Positions 45,129 to 56,276 of a stretch of DNA of 64,000 nt are shown piece by piece. The stretch spans positions 24,862,001 to 24,926,000 of the forward strand of contig CM060734.1 in assembly GCA_030704615.1 (NCBI GenBank), written 5' to 3'. Position 1 is the first letter of the stretch; each line of letters begins with the position of its first letter. A program made the translations under genes and the position numbers. Below the pieces are notes generated by a model, which ran no database searches, was not told the origin of the DNA, and was given only the letters and a program-made list of their open reading frames with translations. The stretch is from Takakia lepidozioides (taxonomy: Eukaryota > Streptophyta > Takakiopsida > Takakiales > Takakiaceae).

Positions 45129-47225
45129 TTACTTGATGGCAAAATAAGAAATAGCTTCAATTATCTGAGGGTATTTGGTATAAGGCATCATGTTCCTATG
45201 ATCCAACGCTACATTCCTAATAAACCTCACTGGGAGCAGTGTACGTCGGCCATCCCCTGACTGCCACTCCGGCCTATAGGACGCCGTTTCCTCCCAAAAA
45301 TCCAGAGTAAATCCCATGGGGTACAACACCGCCCCACCAACAAACACATCGTATGACATCATGTCCGTAACAATGGCTTTGGCTCTCATGACTGAGCCAT
45401 CCGTAGGAAGATCCGGCTACAATCGAATGAAGAGCTCATGACGTATAATCCCTCGCGTCTTCTCTGAACTACCTAAAGACGTCTGAATCTGGAAAGGGCA
45501 AGGCTCCAAATCTGCCTCTGTAAGGCCCAAGCCTGCAATTGCCGCTCTCCCCAACATCAATGGTTGAGCTCCTGAGTCTAACAATACGAGGGTAGCTACC
45601 GTGTGAGCAGCTCACGTGAGTATGTTCACGCTTTAAGTGGTAAACGTGAGCAGATTTCCTTAAGCGTGAGCAGATTAGTGAATGAGAGCCTACAATCGAG
45701 GGAAAAATAGGGCCTATTGTCGAGGACAAAAACTACATTGCACGGACGCAATCTCCACCCCATCCGACAGAAGAATCCTTGCTGGGTGACGACCATATAG
45801 TATGAATGTGCGATGAAAAGTTGTCAGATGAATGGTTTTGAGATGAATGAAAAAGGGAATGGATGAATGTTGGATGACTTTTGGATGAAAAATGAGCGAC
45901 ATGAATGAACCATGGTGTGTGTGCAGGTGCTCGGGATTAAGGTGTCGTCAACGACATCTTAATTCACAGTACGAGTTGGCACATGACAACTCACGGAAAA
46001 ACCAAAATCCCGAAAAAAATCTCCCAAAAAAATTAACCAAAAAAATTTCAACCCAAAAAACTTTCAATGCGAAGAAGCCTTGGCGGTAAGGCGGTGTGTG
46101 TGCAGGTGGTGGGGATTAAGGTGTCGTCAACAACATCTTAATTCCTAGTACGTGTTGCCACATGACAATTCATGGAAAAACCAACAACCCCAAAACAATT
46201 CACCCCAAAAAAAATTCACCTGGCAAAAGTTAAATGGGTGTATTCATTACATTAAACAAAGTGGAGTCATTGGCAAAGAATTGAACTCCTTCAGAACACC
46301 TCACATTTTAGTAATCATATCTCGCTGCAGAAGTGTATGAACATCAGTGGGACCCATTGTACATTGGTACCAGCAAGTTTTCAAGAAAAAAAAAAAAAAA
46401 AAACCCCGTTTTTTTTTTCTTTTTTTTTCTTTTTTTTTCTGAATGTGCCAGATTAAGGTGTCGTCAACGACATCTTAATTCCCAGTACGAGTTGGCACAT
46501 GACAATTCATGGAAACCCCAAAAGAATTCACCTAAAAAAATTAACCCAAAAAATCTGATGGCGAACAGCCTTGGCGGTAAGGCGGTGTATGAGCAGGTGC
46601 TGGGGATTAAGGTGTCGTCAACGACGTCTTAATTCCCAGCAAGTGGTTATAGGTGGGCAGATCCTGAAGCGTGAGCAAATTTTTGCTCACGAAATTTTCT
46701 GCTCGCGGGATCTGCTCACAGGATAGCATCCTCCCAACAAGACTGCAATGGCCTATACCTCCTCCCAGTTGGGCCACCCAACTGAAACACTCCATCCTGA
46801 TTGTCCACCAGGACTACCCCCCATGTTGCGCTCAATGGCTGGCCTAGTTGGCAACTCCTGCAACCTTGCAGCTACAGCTTGCCATGGTGCAGCTGTGGCT
46901 GACTTTATCCTCAAATCCAGGGCAGCCATAGACTGCACCTTATCTGCTATCCCCGCAGATAGTGCCGATGCATCATCACTCTCACATAGTCTAGCTGCTA
47001 GTCTAAACACAGCAGCCGGCCCAATCCCCGGCATTATAATGGTCATTGCAGAAAACAATGGAGCTTGGCAAACCGCAGTAGCCGCCCCCAACAATGTATT
47101 GGCTGCACCTTGCTTTGCAGCACCACCCACTGGTATTTCCCGAGCCACACCAACTCTTCCCAATGACACTCATGGCCCTACCTCTGACACACTTGGGCAA
47201 GCGGGTGTCATTGATGGCGTAGGTG
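45129..47225 (-). pseudogene. Ty3 gag/protease fragment, split by a MITE
   Basis: The two minus-strand blocks 46744-47170 (LLGAATAVCQAPLF, GPAAVFRLAARLCES) and 45129-45587 (LLDSGAQPLMLGRAAIAGLG, then SYDVFVGGAVLYPMGFTLDF) match in order the plus-strand Ty3 element at 52.1-52.9 kb. They cover the region before the aspartic protease, the protease D-S-G-A site and its downstream part. The blocks are separated by the 1147-bp MITE at 45588-46734, inserted in the codons of the protease active site. Homology stops near 45129, so no RT or methyltransferase part is present. Confidence 0.75.
45588..46734. mobile_element. MULE-type MITE inserted in the Ty3 protease
   Basis: Ends GAGGGTAGCTACCGTGTGAGCAG and, inverted, GGAGGATGCTATCCTGTGAGCAG (17 of 23 identical). 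Flanks TAACAATAC (45579-45587) and CAACAAGAC (46735-46743) match at 7 of 9. The paralogous Ty3 copy at 52.52-52.55 kb has the site once (GTCTTGTTG followed by GACTC), so it is a natural empty site. The interior holds four copies of 'taaggtgtcgtcaacgacat' near-palindromes (about 45939, 46118, 46453, 46609), A-rich linkers and poly-A/poly-T tracts at 46385-46440. No gene. Confidence 0.8.
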
Positions 47226-50200
47226 ACACTGTCTCAGCTGTCAAGTAAAGTTTACTAGTAGTGTGAAACTAGCCAATAAATAACTAGTTTTTATATATGA
47301 CACTTGGGCTTGATCCAAGTGTCAACCCAGGGGTCAAGATATTTGTTGGCCCCTGGGCGTGGCTTATCTTCACGGTGAACGCGCGGCGAGGCTCATCTCT
47401 CTCGAGTTGAGCCTCCCGCGTCGGCTATGGCGTGCATAGTGCAGATTCCCCATAGATTTTGGGGTGTGCTTGGCTTGACTCGTAATGCATGAGTGATGGT
47501 GTCTAATTTTTATTAATCACTCGAGAGAGATCATGTCTAGTCCTTTTAGTGCTAGGCTAGATAGACAACGTGTTATGAGCACTTGTGTTTGTATGAAGCT
47601 TAGTGGCAGCAAAGAGATGGAAACATAAATATGTTGTGCAGTTAGGTGAGTGCAAGGTGAGCTGAGAGTTAGCAGTGTATGTATTACCTGCTTTCAGCTG
47701 ATCTGTAGTCTTAAAAATAAATAAATAAATGAAATGAAAAAAATGCTTGAGAGTGGCTGGCTCCTAAAAAGTCAGGAGTTGGTCGCAGAGATGATTCCCT
47801 TGTGCAGAAACAGGTTGTTGCCTGCATGCAATCTACGAGGAGCGGCAACCAAGATGCTTGGGCTTCCGACTTGAAATATTCATGAACAGCAATAAAGCTC
47901 GGGGGGTGCTGGAGCAGCTGTGAAGCGTGAACTTGACGAAGAAGACGAAATGGAGGGCAAGGATGGTGACAGCGTGAACTTGACGAAGAAGACGAAATGG
48001 AGGGCAAGGATGGGATGCCAACACGATGAATCACTCTTTGATGCGATTTGTGGTCAACTGGTTACATCACTTCATAGCATCTCAAAACTCCCAACAACCA
48101 GGGTAGGGGATTTACGGGTCAATCAGATCTGCTCCATGGCTGACACCAAGGTTGCAGAGAGCAACCAGCCTTTAGGTTGAAAGAGGGAAGTCCGCAGGAG
48201 TTAACCAATTTGTACCAGCAGGCGCTTTGTGCATAGAGCTCGAGGCTATGCACAGATGCTCATAGCAACCTTCACTCTAGAAGTACCTGTATGCAGTTGG
48301 TGGTTAGGTGGCCGGAGGCAGGCACGCATATTTAACAGAAGGGGGAGCCAAGCCACGGTTGTCTTACCCTGGGAGTGTGAAAGATGATTATGTGAAGATC
48401 CTCAGCAGATCAGAGCAGTGGGGAGCTCGTTACCTTTGGCAAATTGGTCGTTATATGTTTGACAGTCGCTTAACAAGCTACATAGTTACGTTGCCAAGTG
48501 ATCGTTTTTGTTTGCAAGTCTTCATTTGGTGGCATGCGGGTAGCGCGGAGGTCTAATAAGTGACAGGGTTCTCATCAGTTCGCTCCAGCAGAGTATGCGG
48601 GCATGAATGTAGCAAGATGGTGGTCTGTCCAGTGGCCGCAACGGTGACGTCGTATGATTTTCTTGGTCTTGGAGGAACAATTGGTGGGAAAGCCACGAGC
48701 TTGGCAAATTATTTCCTGGAGCTTGACAGTAGAACAAGCTAAATCGATATGTAAATAAGGAATGTTGACAGGACGGACGGAGTGATCAGATCGTGGTGGT
48801 GAAATGAAAAGCCAACTCGGACAAAAGCTGAACTGGACGATTGTGTTTAGATTGCTGAATGTAGCAATTCAAGAGCACGGATTAACGAATGAAGGTGCTG
48901 GAAGGTGTGGTGAACCTCGCTTCCTTGTGTCAGCTAAGATCGAGCATGCACGGATCAGGCCATAAACCTAGTCAACCAAGAAGTACTTGTATGTAGGTAA
49001 GACCTTGCTACGGTGGAGGAGAAATTTGATAAAGGGGTGCTCATACATCACCTCCTAATCGCTTCGTGCAAGAACCAGCTTGTCTTGCGGGGACCTTGTG
49101 TTGTCTGTCTATTCGAATTGCAGTGATGCTTTTAAGGAGCCGCCTACTTCATTTTGAAGACTCAAGAGCTGCAGGTCCGTGGGTCATGCTTCATGTTATT
49201 GCCCATTCAGAACTCTGTTGGAGCAAGCAGTTCTGCAGCTGTAGGTGAAATACCAAAGTGGGTGGAAGCTAGCTTGGAACACAGCCAAAGACCAGCCTCG
49301 GGGACCAAGGTGTTCAGCCACAGGCCGTGGTGTACTGGAGTAGAGGGAGCAGGAGCTTGCACAAGTTTTTGCAATCAGACGTGGTTGCGCCAGACACGCT
49401 CTGCACGAGGCAACCACGAGCGGGGTTCATTAGCAACGAACAGTTTGTTCTGTTTGAAGGAGATGCAGTCATTCGCAACGAGGACACCCGCAACCGTCTC
49501 AAAGCTTTCGAGTTGAGAGACTGTCAGGACACCCGCAACCGTCTCAAAGCTTTCGAGTTGAGAGACTGTCAGACCCTACCTTTATTTTCTTTAGTATTCA
49601 GTGAGCGGGAGATAGGGGAGTATTGCTTTGTCTCTACCTGGCAGAGAGAGGAGGAGGGTTGGTTAGAGCGAGCTACTGTAGCTTGGGATAAGGTTAGTGG
49701 CAAGTTTCTGGACATAGATATACCTCCCACACCTTACCATCATGCAGAGCGAGGCACTTTGAGAGAAGTCTGGCAGTGATAGCATAGATCAGGATTAGAT
49801 CTTGCTTGGTCGGGCCTATATCTTCCCCTCCCTCTCTTTACTATTTTCATTACTTGTACTTGTAGTTGCCAAAGCCTCTCTGGTGGAGGCCAATCAGTCG
49901 GGGTTTTGGCTGGGGTATTCTGCAAGAGCAGCACTGCGGAGGGATTTGGTGTGGAGGTGTTGATGTTTTGTTTCTTGTGTTTGGATCCCCCCACACCTGC
50001 ATGCTTGACTGTGCGCCATGTTGGTTTTGTGTGGGCGCTGCTTTCATAGGGATTAGGCCGGATTTGATCACCGGTCAATCCTAGAGTATGCCAGCAAGAC
50101 CACACAGTGTTTCTTCTATGGTGAGGCTGGGTTGATGACCAGCCACCCATAAGAGTTATTGCGGTGGATCAGGTGCAGGTGCCCTTAGCCATTGGGATAA

Positions 50201-50265
50201 TGACCATTAATAATCCGCAACAGGTGCTGTCTCACTCGATGTCCTATTAGAATTACTACTAGAGC
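47226..50265. other. Unassigned region 5' of the Ty3-MTase element
   Basis: Holds a small hairpin (GACACTTGG 47299-47307 / CCAAGTGTC 47315-47323), a 47-bp tandem duplication (about 47925-48010), an unrecognised open frame at 48308-48556, and a 150-codon frame at 49327-49779 with a 45-bp in-frame duplication (DTRNRLKAFELRDCQ twice, about 49487-49573). Part may be the 5' LTR or leader of the next element, but the LTR start seen at 57116 is not found here. Confidence 0.35.
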
Positions 50266-50394
50266 CTTATAGTGTCACGGTGGGAGGTGCAGGTTGTGAG
50301 TGTCATCACGGACTTACCCAAGTTTTTGAGGGGAGTACGGCTACAGGCAGTAAGCAGTGAGAGTGGGTTCACAAGACGAGGTGTTCGTTCAGAC

Positions 50395-51567
50395 CACCTT
50401 CACCTCCACCCTCAATTAGTGCAGAGTATTCTGACACAGACTCGGAGGCTTCATCAACGCATGTTGTGCAGTTTCCTTCGCCAGTTGTGGGACGACATGA
50501 AGAGATGTATGTCTACCAAGGGCCTCGTAGGACTCTGGAGCTGTGGGCACAATCGAGCTGGATGACTTTATCCAGGAGTTCGACAGCTCTTGTGATTTGC
50601 GCTATCGCAATCCACCTCTGTTCACCTCATTCATGGCGTGGAAGAGACTGTTTCAACATTTGGAAGGCCCGCCTATGGACGATTACCACGAGTTCAGGCG
50701 AGAACATGAAGCAAAGATTGAGGAGTGGAGGCTGTATTGGTCACCTGACTACGTCTCCATTACTCAAGGCACAACGCGACTAGTAGCTGCATCAGCACCA
50801 ATATCTCCACTGCCAGCACTAGTAGTGGAACAAGTAGTGCCGGTACTTCTGCAGGTGGTACCAGTTCAAAAGGTGTTACTACTCCGTCTGTCACAATTAC
50901 AACACATGTGCCTAGATTCCACCCGGTGGTGGAGTTCTTCCAGGAGTGCGGAGAAACTACCAAGGCGTACGGATAGAGAAGCTGCGAAGTTCGCAAGACT
51001 TCCAGCGCAAACCCAATGAGAGTTTGCGAGAGGCCTACACTCGTAGGAGGCGCTTGATAAATATGACCCAAGGGGTTACTGAAGCTCAGGCAATCCAGTT
51101 CTGGTATGGAATTTTGGACAGGAGCTCAGAGAAGGGTGCGGGATGCAACCCTGTTACAAGCGGCCCAACCCACATTAGCAGATGTGTTTCTGCTGGCTGA
51201 GCGGATGAGCTCACATGGTGGAGGAGCAAGTTGTTACCATTGGATTTGGCAAAGACATGCCTGCACGAGGCGCAGTTGCCAACCAATAGGTACAAGGGAT
51301 TGCCCAACAGCGTGGTCAGGGGGGCAAGGTTGCCCAACCCAAATTCCATGAAGCTTACAGGGGGCCTCGGTGTCGCGGCCAGTAGCTTTTTTTGCATGCC
51401 AACAGCCCAAGGGTTTTGTATATTGGACATGTGGAGGACCTCATATCAAAAAGATTGCCCAGAAAGTGGGCAAAGGGCCGGCACAAGCACAGCCTGCACA
51501 ATTGCAGTGTGGGCATTGTGGCAAGTATGGGCATGGAGATGCCCAATGTTATGACTTGCAAACCTGA
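50395..51567 (+). pseudogene. Gag of the Ty3-MTase element
   Basis: N-terminal FRPPSPPPSISAEYSDTDSE and GTIELDDF (also found as a fragment at 4.2-4.4 kb), then NPPLFTSFMAWKRLFQHLEG, and a zinc knuckle CGHCGKYGHGDAQC at 51508-51549 (C-x2-C-x4-H-x4-C). Frame changes near 50540, 50900, 51100 and 51370. Gag forms the particle and the knuckle binds RNA. Confidence 0.65.
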
Positions 51568-52096
51568 GTTGCGCGCGAGGCCAATCCAAGGGAACAATGG
51601 TGGCGCGAGGGCGAGGTGGAGCACCTCAGAGAGGACGAGGTGCTCAGGCACGAGGTGCAGGACGAGGGCAAGCCGAGTATGGCCAAGACGTGGAGGTCAG
51701 GGCGTTGAACCACGGCATGGCCAACCGGCTTCAGCATTATAGCAAAGGCTTGCTGCTGCATGCCCCAGCTCAGGTGGTACCAGCTCCAAGACCTAAGGGT
51801 CCACCTCCTGTTCCTCCTCAGCAACGTCATCCTGAACGGAGGAGATATGGGCATGAGATTTTATGTGTGGGCAGCACTACCATTAGTGCAGGTGGAGTCT
51901 GCTGCACCGTCACTCAGGAGTAGCACGAGTTGCTTGAGCCACGAGGTGCAGAGGTGGAATTGGATCCGCAGCATGGGAGCAAGCCGTCCAAGGGGGGGGG
52001 CTAGGTTCCTCAATCATTCATCTTGGTAGAGACAGTGTCGACGACATCCATGGCCACCTAATTCTCGCCCCCACGGATACCGAGGCAGGGGTTATT

Positions 52097-52860
52097 GTGC
52101 CATTGGGAAGAGCTACACGTGCAGCACTGACATCTGCTGCCAAGTCTAGTGCAGCTAGTGTGTTGTTGGGGGCGGCCACCTCTGTGTGTCAGGCCCCACT
52201 GTTCTCGACAACCATGATTGCGACGTCGGGGGTAAGACCAGCTGCAGTGTTCAGACTAGCAGCAACACTCTGTGAGAGTGGGGATGTCACTTCATCTTCT
52301 GCGGAGTTAGTGGAAGGTGTAGTGGCAGAGGGATCCTCGGATTTGAGGGTCAAGACTACTACACGCTGCGCCATGGCAAGCTGCAGCTGCCAGTTGATGG
52401 AGCTGCCAGCTAGGCCAACCTTTGAGCGCACCATGGTGACACCTGGAGTTGTCTTGTTAGACAACCAGGATGACATTTTCTCTTTGAGTGGACCGGCAGG
52501 CAAGAGTCCTCCCGGCCACTGCGGGTCTTGTTGGACTCGGGAGCTCAGCCACTAATGTTGGGCAGAGCCGCTATTGCAGGTTTGGGCTTCATGGAGGCGG
52601 ATATGGAGCCTTGTCCCTTCCAGATACAAACATCTCTGGGAGGATCAAAGTAGGCTCGGGGCATGACATGGCGTGAGTTGGCCATTAGACTACTGCCAGA
52701 TCATCCTATAGATGGCTCAGTGATGCGAGCCAAGCCATTGGGACAGACGCGGTCTCTTATGATGTCCTCGTTGTTGTGGGCGTATTGTATCCCATGGGCT
52801 TCGCCCTGGATTTTTGGGAGGAGTCAGCATCCTACAGGCCTAGATGGCAGTAAGGGGATG
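52097..52860 (+). pseudogene. Protease region of the Ty3-MTase element
   Basis: Frame 52097-52555 has LLGAATSVCQAPLF and PAAVFRLAATLCES. The active-site segment LLDSGAQPLMLGRAA is at about 52527-52571 in another frame, followed by 'SYDVL...GVLYPMGFALDFWEE' in shifted frames. D-S-G is the catalytic triplet of retroviral-type aspartic proteases. The minus-strand copy at 45-47 kb confirms the reading. Confidence 0.65.
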
Positions 52861-53199
52861 GTCGTTGTGTACAGCCTCCGTGATATTCATTGGGGGTTGG
52901 CTGCTTGCTTGCCCGGCGGTGCAAGATCCAACACTACACTAGCAGCCTTCACAGCTGCAGTTAGTTGGCCTGGAGAGTGTTGGGAGGGGCAATGCCCATG
53001 CAGAGGATGTGTCACCTCTAGCATAGTAGGATGTATGGGCAGGTACGGCGGAGTTGTCTGCCATGGTTGCTCACATTTTCTTGTGGTTACGAGCAAGGAT
53101 TTGCAGCAGGCTGCTGATAGACGTGTGCAACAAGCCTGGGTAGAGCCTTTGTACCGTCAAGAGAGGAGAAGAGTGCGGTGATGTACCAGACCCGCTCAT

Positions 53200-54160
53200 T
53201 GTCGCCATTGAACAGCACACCCTTTGTGTTGCAGTGTCCGGATGAAGGCATATGTCTTCTGGACTTGTTTGGCGGGATCAGCACTGGATTGGCTGCAGTG
53301 CTGCAGGCAGGTGTATGAGTTCGACATTACCTGTATGTGGAGAGGGATGAGACTGCACGACGCGTCTCACTGCGCCATGTTGCTCAGTTGGTGCAGCAGT
53401 ACCCTGATTTGTTGCCAGTGTCTTCAGTTCGTACCAGCAAGCCTTGCTAGCAGACATCTCTTTGCTGGGGGCGTAGGATTTGGAGAGGCTTGGCTCTATT
53501 CACTTGGTAGTGGCAGGTTGGCCCTGCCAAGGGCATTCATCAGCCGGACATGGCAATGGGTTATAAGACTCAAGATCACGCCTATTTACAGATCCAGCAG
53601 ACAGACTCTCCGGCATATATCTTGGAGAATGTGCCATTGATGGGTGATTCTCGGACCAAGGTGATGGCCAGTGTACATCAAGTGCGGTCTTGGCTTGGAT
53701 CAGCAGTGTTGCTGGATGCAGCTGCAATGGGGTCACGAGCTCATCGCCCACGACTATGGTGGACCAACTTGATGCCACCTACACTGCTCAAGCGTGCATT
53801 TGATGGGGTGTAGCGGCCACCAAACCTGACGGTGGATAGCATTTTGGACATAGGGAGGCAGTCTCAGCGTATGAGACACGATGACCGATCACCTTTGGCA
53901 GTGGTCAATAAGGTGGGTCACCCATAAGCAGCATTGCCTACACTACTCAGCTTTCCAGGATCTCATGCTTTCCGGGATGGTGGACCTGGCCAGTTGCAGC
54001 AATTAGTGGAGCCCAATGCTGACGAACGCGGAGCGGGCGATTGGGTTTTACCACTGGTCCACGGCGGTGCTTATCTCTTTCTGAGGATCACGTCGTCAGG
54101 TGTTGGGGCAGGCAATGATTATCAGCTTGGCTATGGCTGAGCAGCGCAGAGTATGGAATA
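53200..54160 (+). pseudogene. C5 cytosine DNA methyltransferase domain within a Ty3 pol
   Basis: Motif I: LLDLFGGISTGLAAVLQAGV at 53256-53315 (GAC of DLF at 53262), then HYLYVERDETARRVS (motif II/III). Motif IV: Pro-Cys followed by TAG then Gln at 53442-53453; CAG is the likely ancestor, giving P-C-Q-Q. Motif VI: ILENVPLMGDSR (ENV at 53625-53633). Motif VIII: SRAHRPRLWWTN at 53733-53768. Then 'LPTLLSFPGSHAFR', 'VEPNADER' and 'LGQAM' (about 54100), fitting motifs IX-X. The 'GIxTG' and 'AHRPRxWWxN' forms resemble the DNMT3/DRM branch. At least three stops and several frameshifts. The position between protease and RT shows it was part of the element's polyprotein. Confidence 0.75.
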
Positions 54161-54559
54161 CACTTCCCTTGATGGTCTCTCTGCCTACTGAGACGGTACA
54201 TGCAGCGAGTGGGGGCGAACAGGTGAGGACCACGAGGTGCAGGCCGCATCCATGGCACACGTGGGAGGTGCTCGAGGTTCAGAGGAGTTGGCAGCCAAGG
54301 CGGCGGTGATGGATGAGGTTGGGGATTTTTCTCGGGTTGAGGAGGTCCTCAAAGATGAGATGTGGGCAGGATGAGACATTGTCACTGACCGAGCAGGCAG
54401 TGGTCATTGCTCAAGAGGTTGCAGCATAGCACCACGGGGACGCGTCTTCTATCTCTAAGCTACTGGACTCAAGGTTGGGAGGCCAAGATGAGATGTTGGA
54501 CTCAAGCCAAGAAGGATGGTCATTTATGGCAATGGACGGAGAGACGTATGAGGACAAGG

Positions 54560-55252
54560 AGTGATGTAGCCGGGCTGGCTTAAATCGTCGGGACCGGCAC
54601 GTCCGATAGGTATGCCATGCCAACACCAGAGGAGATCTTTGATTCCATTGGGCATGCCAAGGTCTTTAGCACTTTGGATTTACGATCCGGATATCACCAG
54701 TTACCGATCAAGGAGGCAGATAAGCAAAAGACGGCATTCTGGGGGATCAATGAGCACGGAAGGATGCCTATACCAGTGGCGGTTCTTACCATTTGGCTTT
54801 TAGAACGCTCCTGTAGAGTCAGAGAGTCATGGACAGGATTCTAGCAGGGGTGAAGTTGCTCGGTGCTACATAGATGACATCATCATCTTTAGTGTACGGT
54901 GGAGGAGCATGAGAGACACCTTCAGGTGGTATTTGAGCGCTTGGCGCACGGATTGAAGTTACCTCCGGGGAAGTGCAAGTTTTTCCACAACCAGATTGAG
55001 TATCTGGGTCATATGATATATCCTGGAGGATTGGGGATACATCAGACTAAGGTAGAGGCCATTGCACAGATTCCACGCCCCATGGATGTGAGTCAAGTTC
55101 GAGCTTTCATGGGGTTGGCAAACTATTATAGACAGTTTGTCAAGGGATTTAGTGCCATTGCAAAGGCTCTAACCAAGCTGACCAAGGTGGAGCAGGAGTG
55201 GCAGTGGGAAGATGAGCAAGAACGAGCTTTCCAAGAGCTCAAGCGAGGTTGA
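54560..55252 (+). pseudogene. Reverse transcriptase of the Ty3-MTase element
   Basis: DRYAMPTPEEIFDSIGHAKV, then [20 protein letters not shown], the YIDD catalytic box at 54867-54878, and LKLPPGKCKFFHNQIEYLGH followed by AFMGLANYYRQFVKGFSAIA (frame 54899-55252). Frameshifts near 54770 and 54890. Typical Ty3 palm and thumb. Confidence 0.8.
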
Positions 55253-55590
55253 CCTCGGCGCCCATCTTGAGACGACCTATCAGGGGGCGTCTTTTTCAGC
55301 TGCATACAGATTGGAGCATGCTGGGGCTTGGAGCGGTGCTCACACAGGTGGATGATGAGGGAAGAGAGTTCACAGTAGCTTATGCTAGCCGCTCGAACAA
55401 CGCTGCAGAGGCTAAGTATAGCTCATATGAGGGAGAGTGCTTAGCTGCAGTGTGGGTCGTGGCACACTTCAGGTGCTATCTATATGACAATATCTTCACC
55501 TTTGTCACGGATCACCAGCCACTCAAGTGGTTTATGGAGTCAGACAAGCTTACGGGAAAGCTTGCATGGTGTGCACTCATACTTTAAGAG
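55249..55590 (+). pseudogene. RNase H of the Ty3-MTase element
   Basis: RLFQLHTDWSMLGLGAVLTQ, then EFTVAYASRSNNAAEAKYSS, YEGECLAAVWVVAHFRCYLY and TFVTDHQPLKWFM. The D-E-D residues expected for Ty3 RNase H are visible (HTDWS, YEGE, TDHQ). Frame shift from the RT at 55250; TAA at 55585-55587. Confidence 0.8.
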
Positions 55591-56019
55591 TATGACTTTC
55601 AAGTTGTGCATCGACCGGGTTTGGTCAATCGGGATGCGGATGGGTTGAGTTGCAATCCATGCACGAGCCAGCAGGATGACACTGGAGCTCGGTGACATGG
55701 TGAGACGGACGAGGAGATGGTGCCCGGATGACATGCATCTGCATTTCTATGTATCTTGGCAGCAGAAGGCCAGGTTGGACCTACAACAGGGATGACTGTA
55801 GACCAAGTGTCTGAGGACCCTGAGGCCAACAATGAGCAAGGTGGCGCCAAAGATATACATGAGGATTCAGCTGTGTTGGACTATCTCCGCACTGGAGACA
55901 CGGCAGCCACTGTGACTGCCAAAGAGAGGGATCGGATCCTACAACGAGCCAAGAGGTTCAAGTGGGAGGGGACACACCTGCTCTGAGTGTGGGAGGATGG
56001 TCGAGTGAGGATTGTGCCT

Positions 56020-56232
56020 CACCCAACACAGCGGGCACGGTTAGTGCGGCATGCCCATGAGGATTGGGCATTTTGGGGTGGCGACGCACTCATAGTCTAC
56101 TGCAGGGGCAGTATTGGTGGCGTGGTATGTACACAGAGGTGCAACAATTTGTGGCTAGGTGCATGGTGTGTGACAGGATGCGTGCTTCATTCAATGCCCT
56201 TACACCACAATTGCACCCTCTTTCGATCATGG
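56020..56232 (+). pseudogene. Integrase zinc domain of the Ty3-MTase element
   Basis: An upstream frame has LVRHAHEDWAFWG and then, one frame over, LLQGQYWWRGMYTEVQQFVA followed by RCMVCDRMRASF: an H-x(n)-H and C-x2-C set. The sequence then passes within about 40 bp to the integrase C-terminal region, so the D-D-E catalytic core (about 200 codons) is missing. Confidence 0.7.
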
Positions 56233-56276
56233 GATTGGGCTACAGGTAGAGTCTTCTCTTTGGCCGAGAGCCAGAT

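Noticed and set aside
47833-48034. Ser-rich and Pro-rich minus-strand frames
   Set aside because: They arise from the 47-bp tandem duplication read in reverse.
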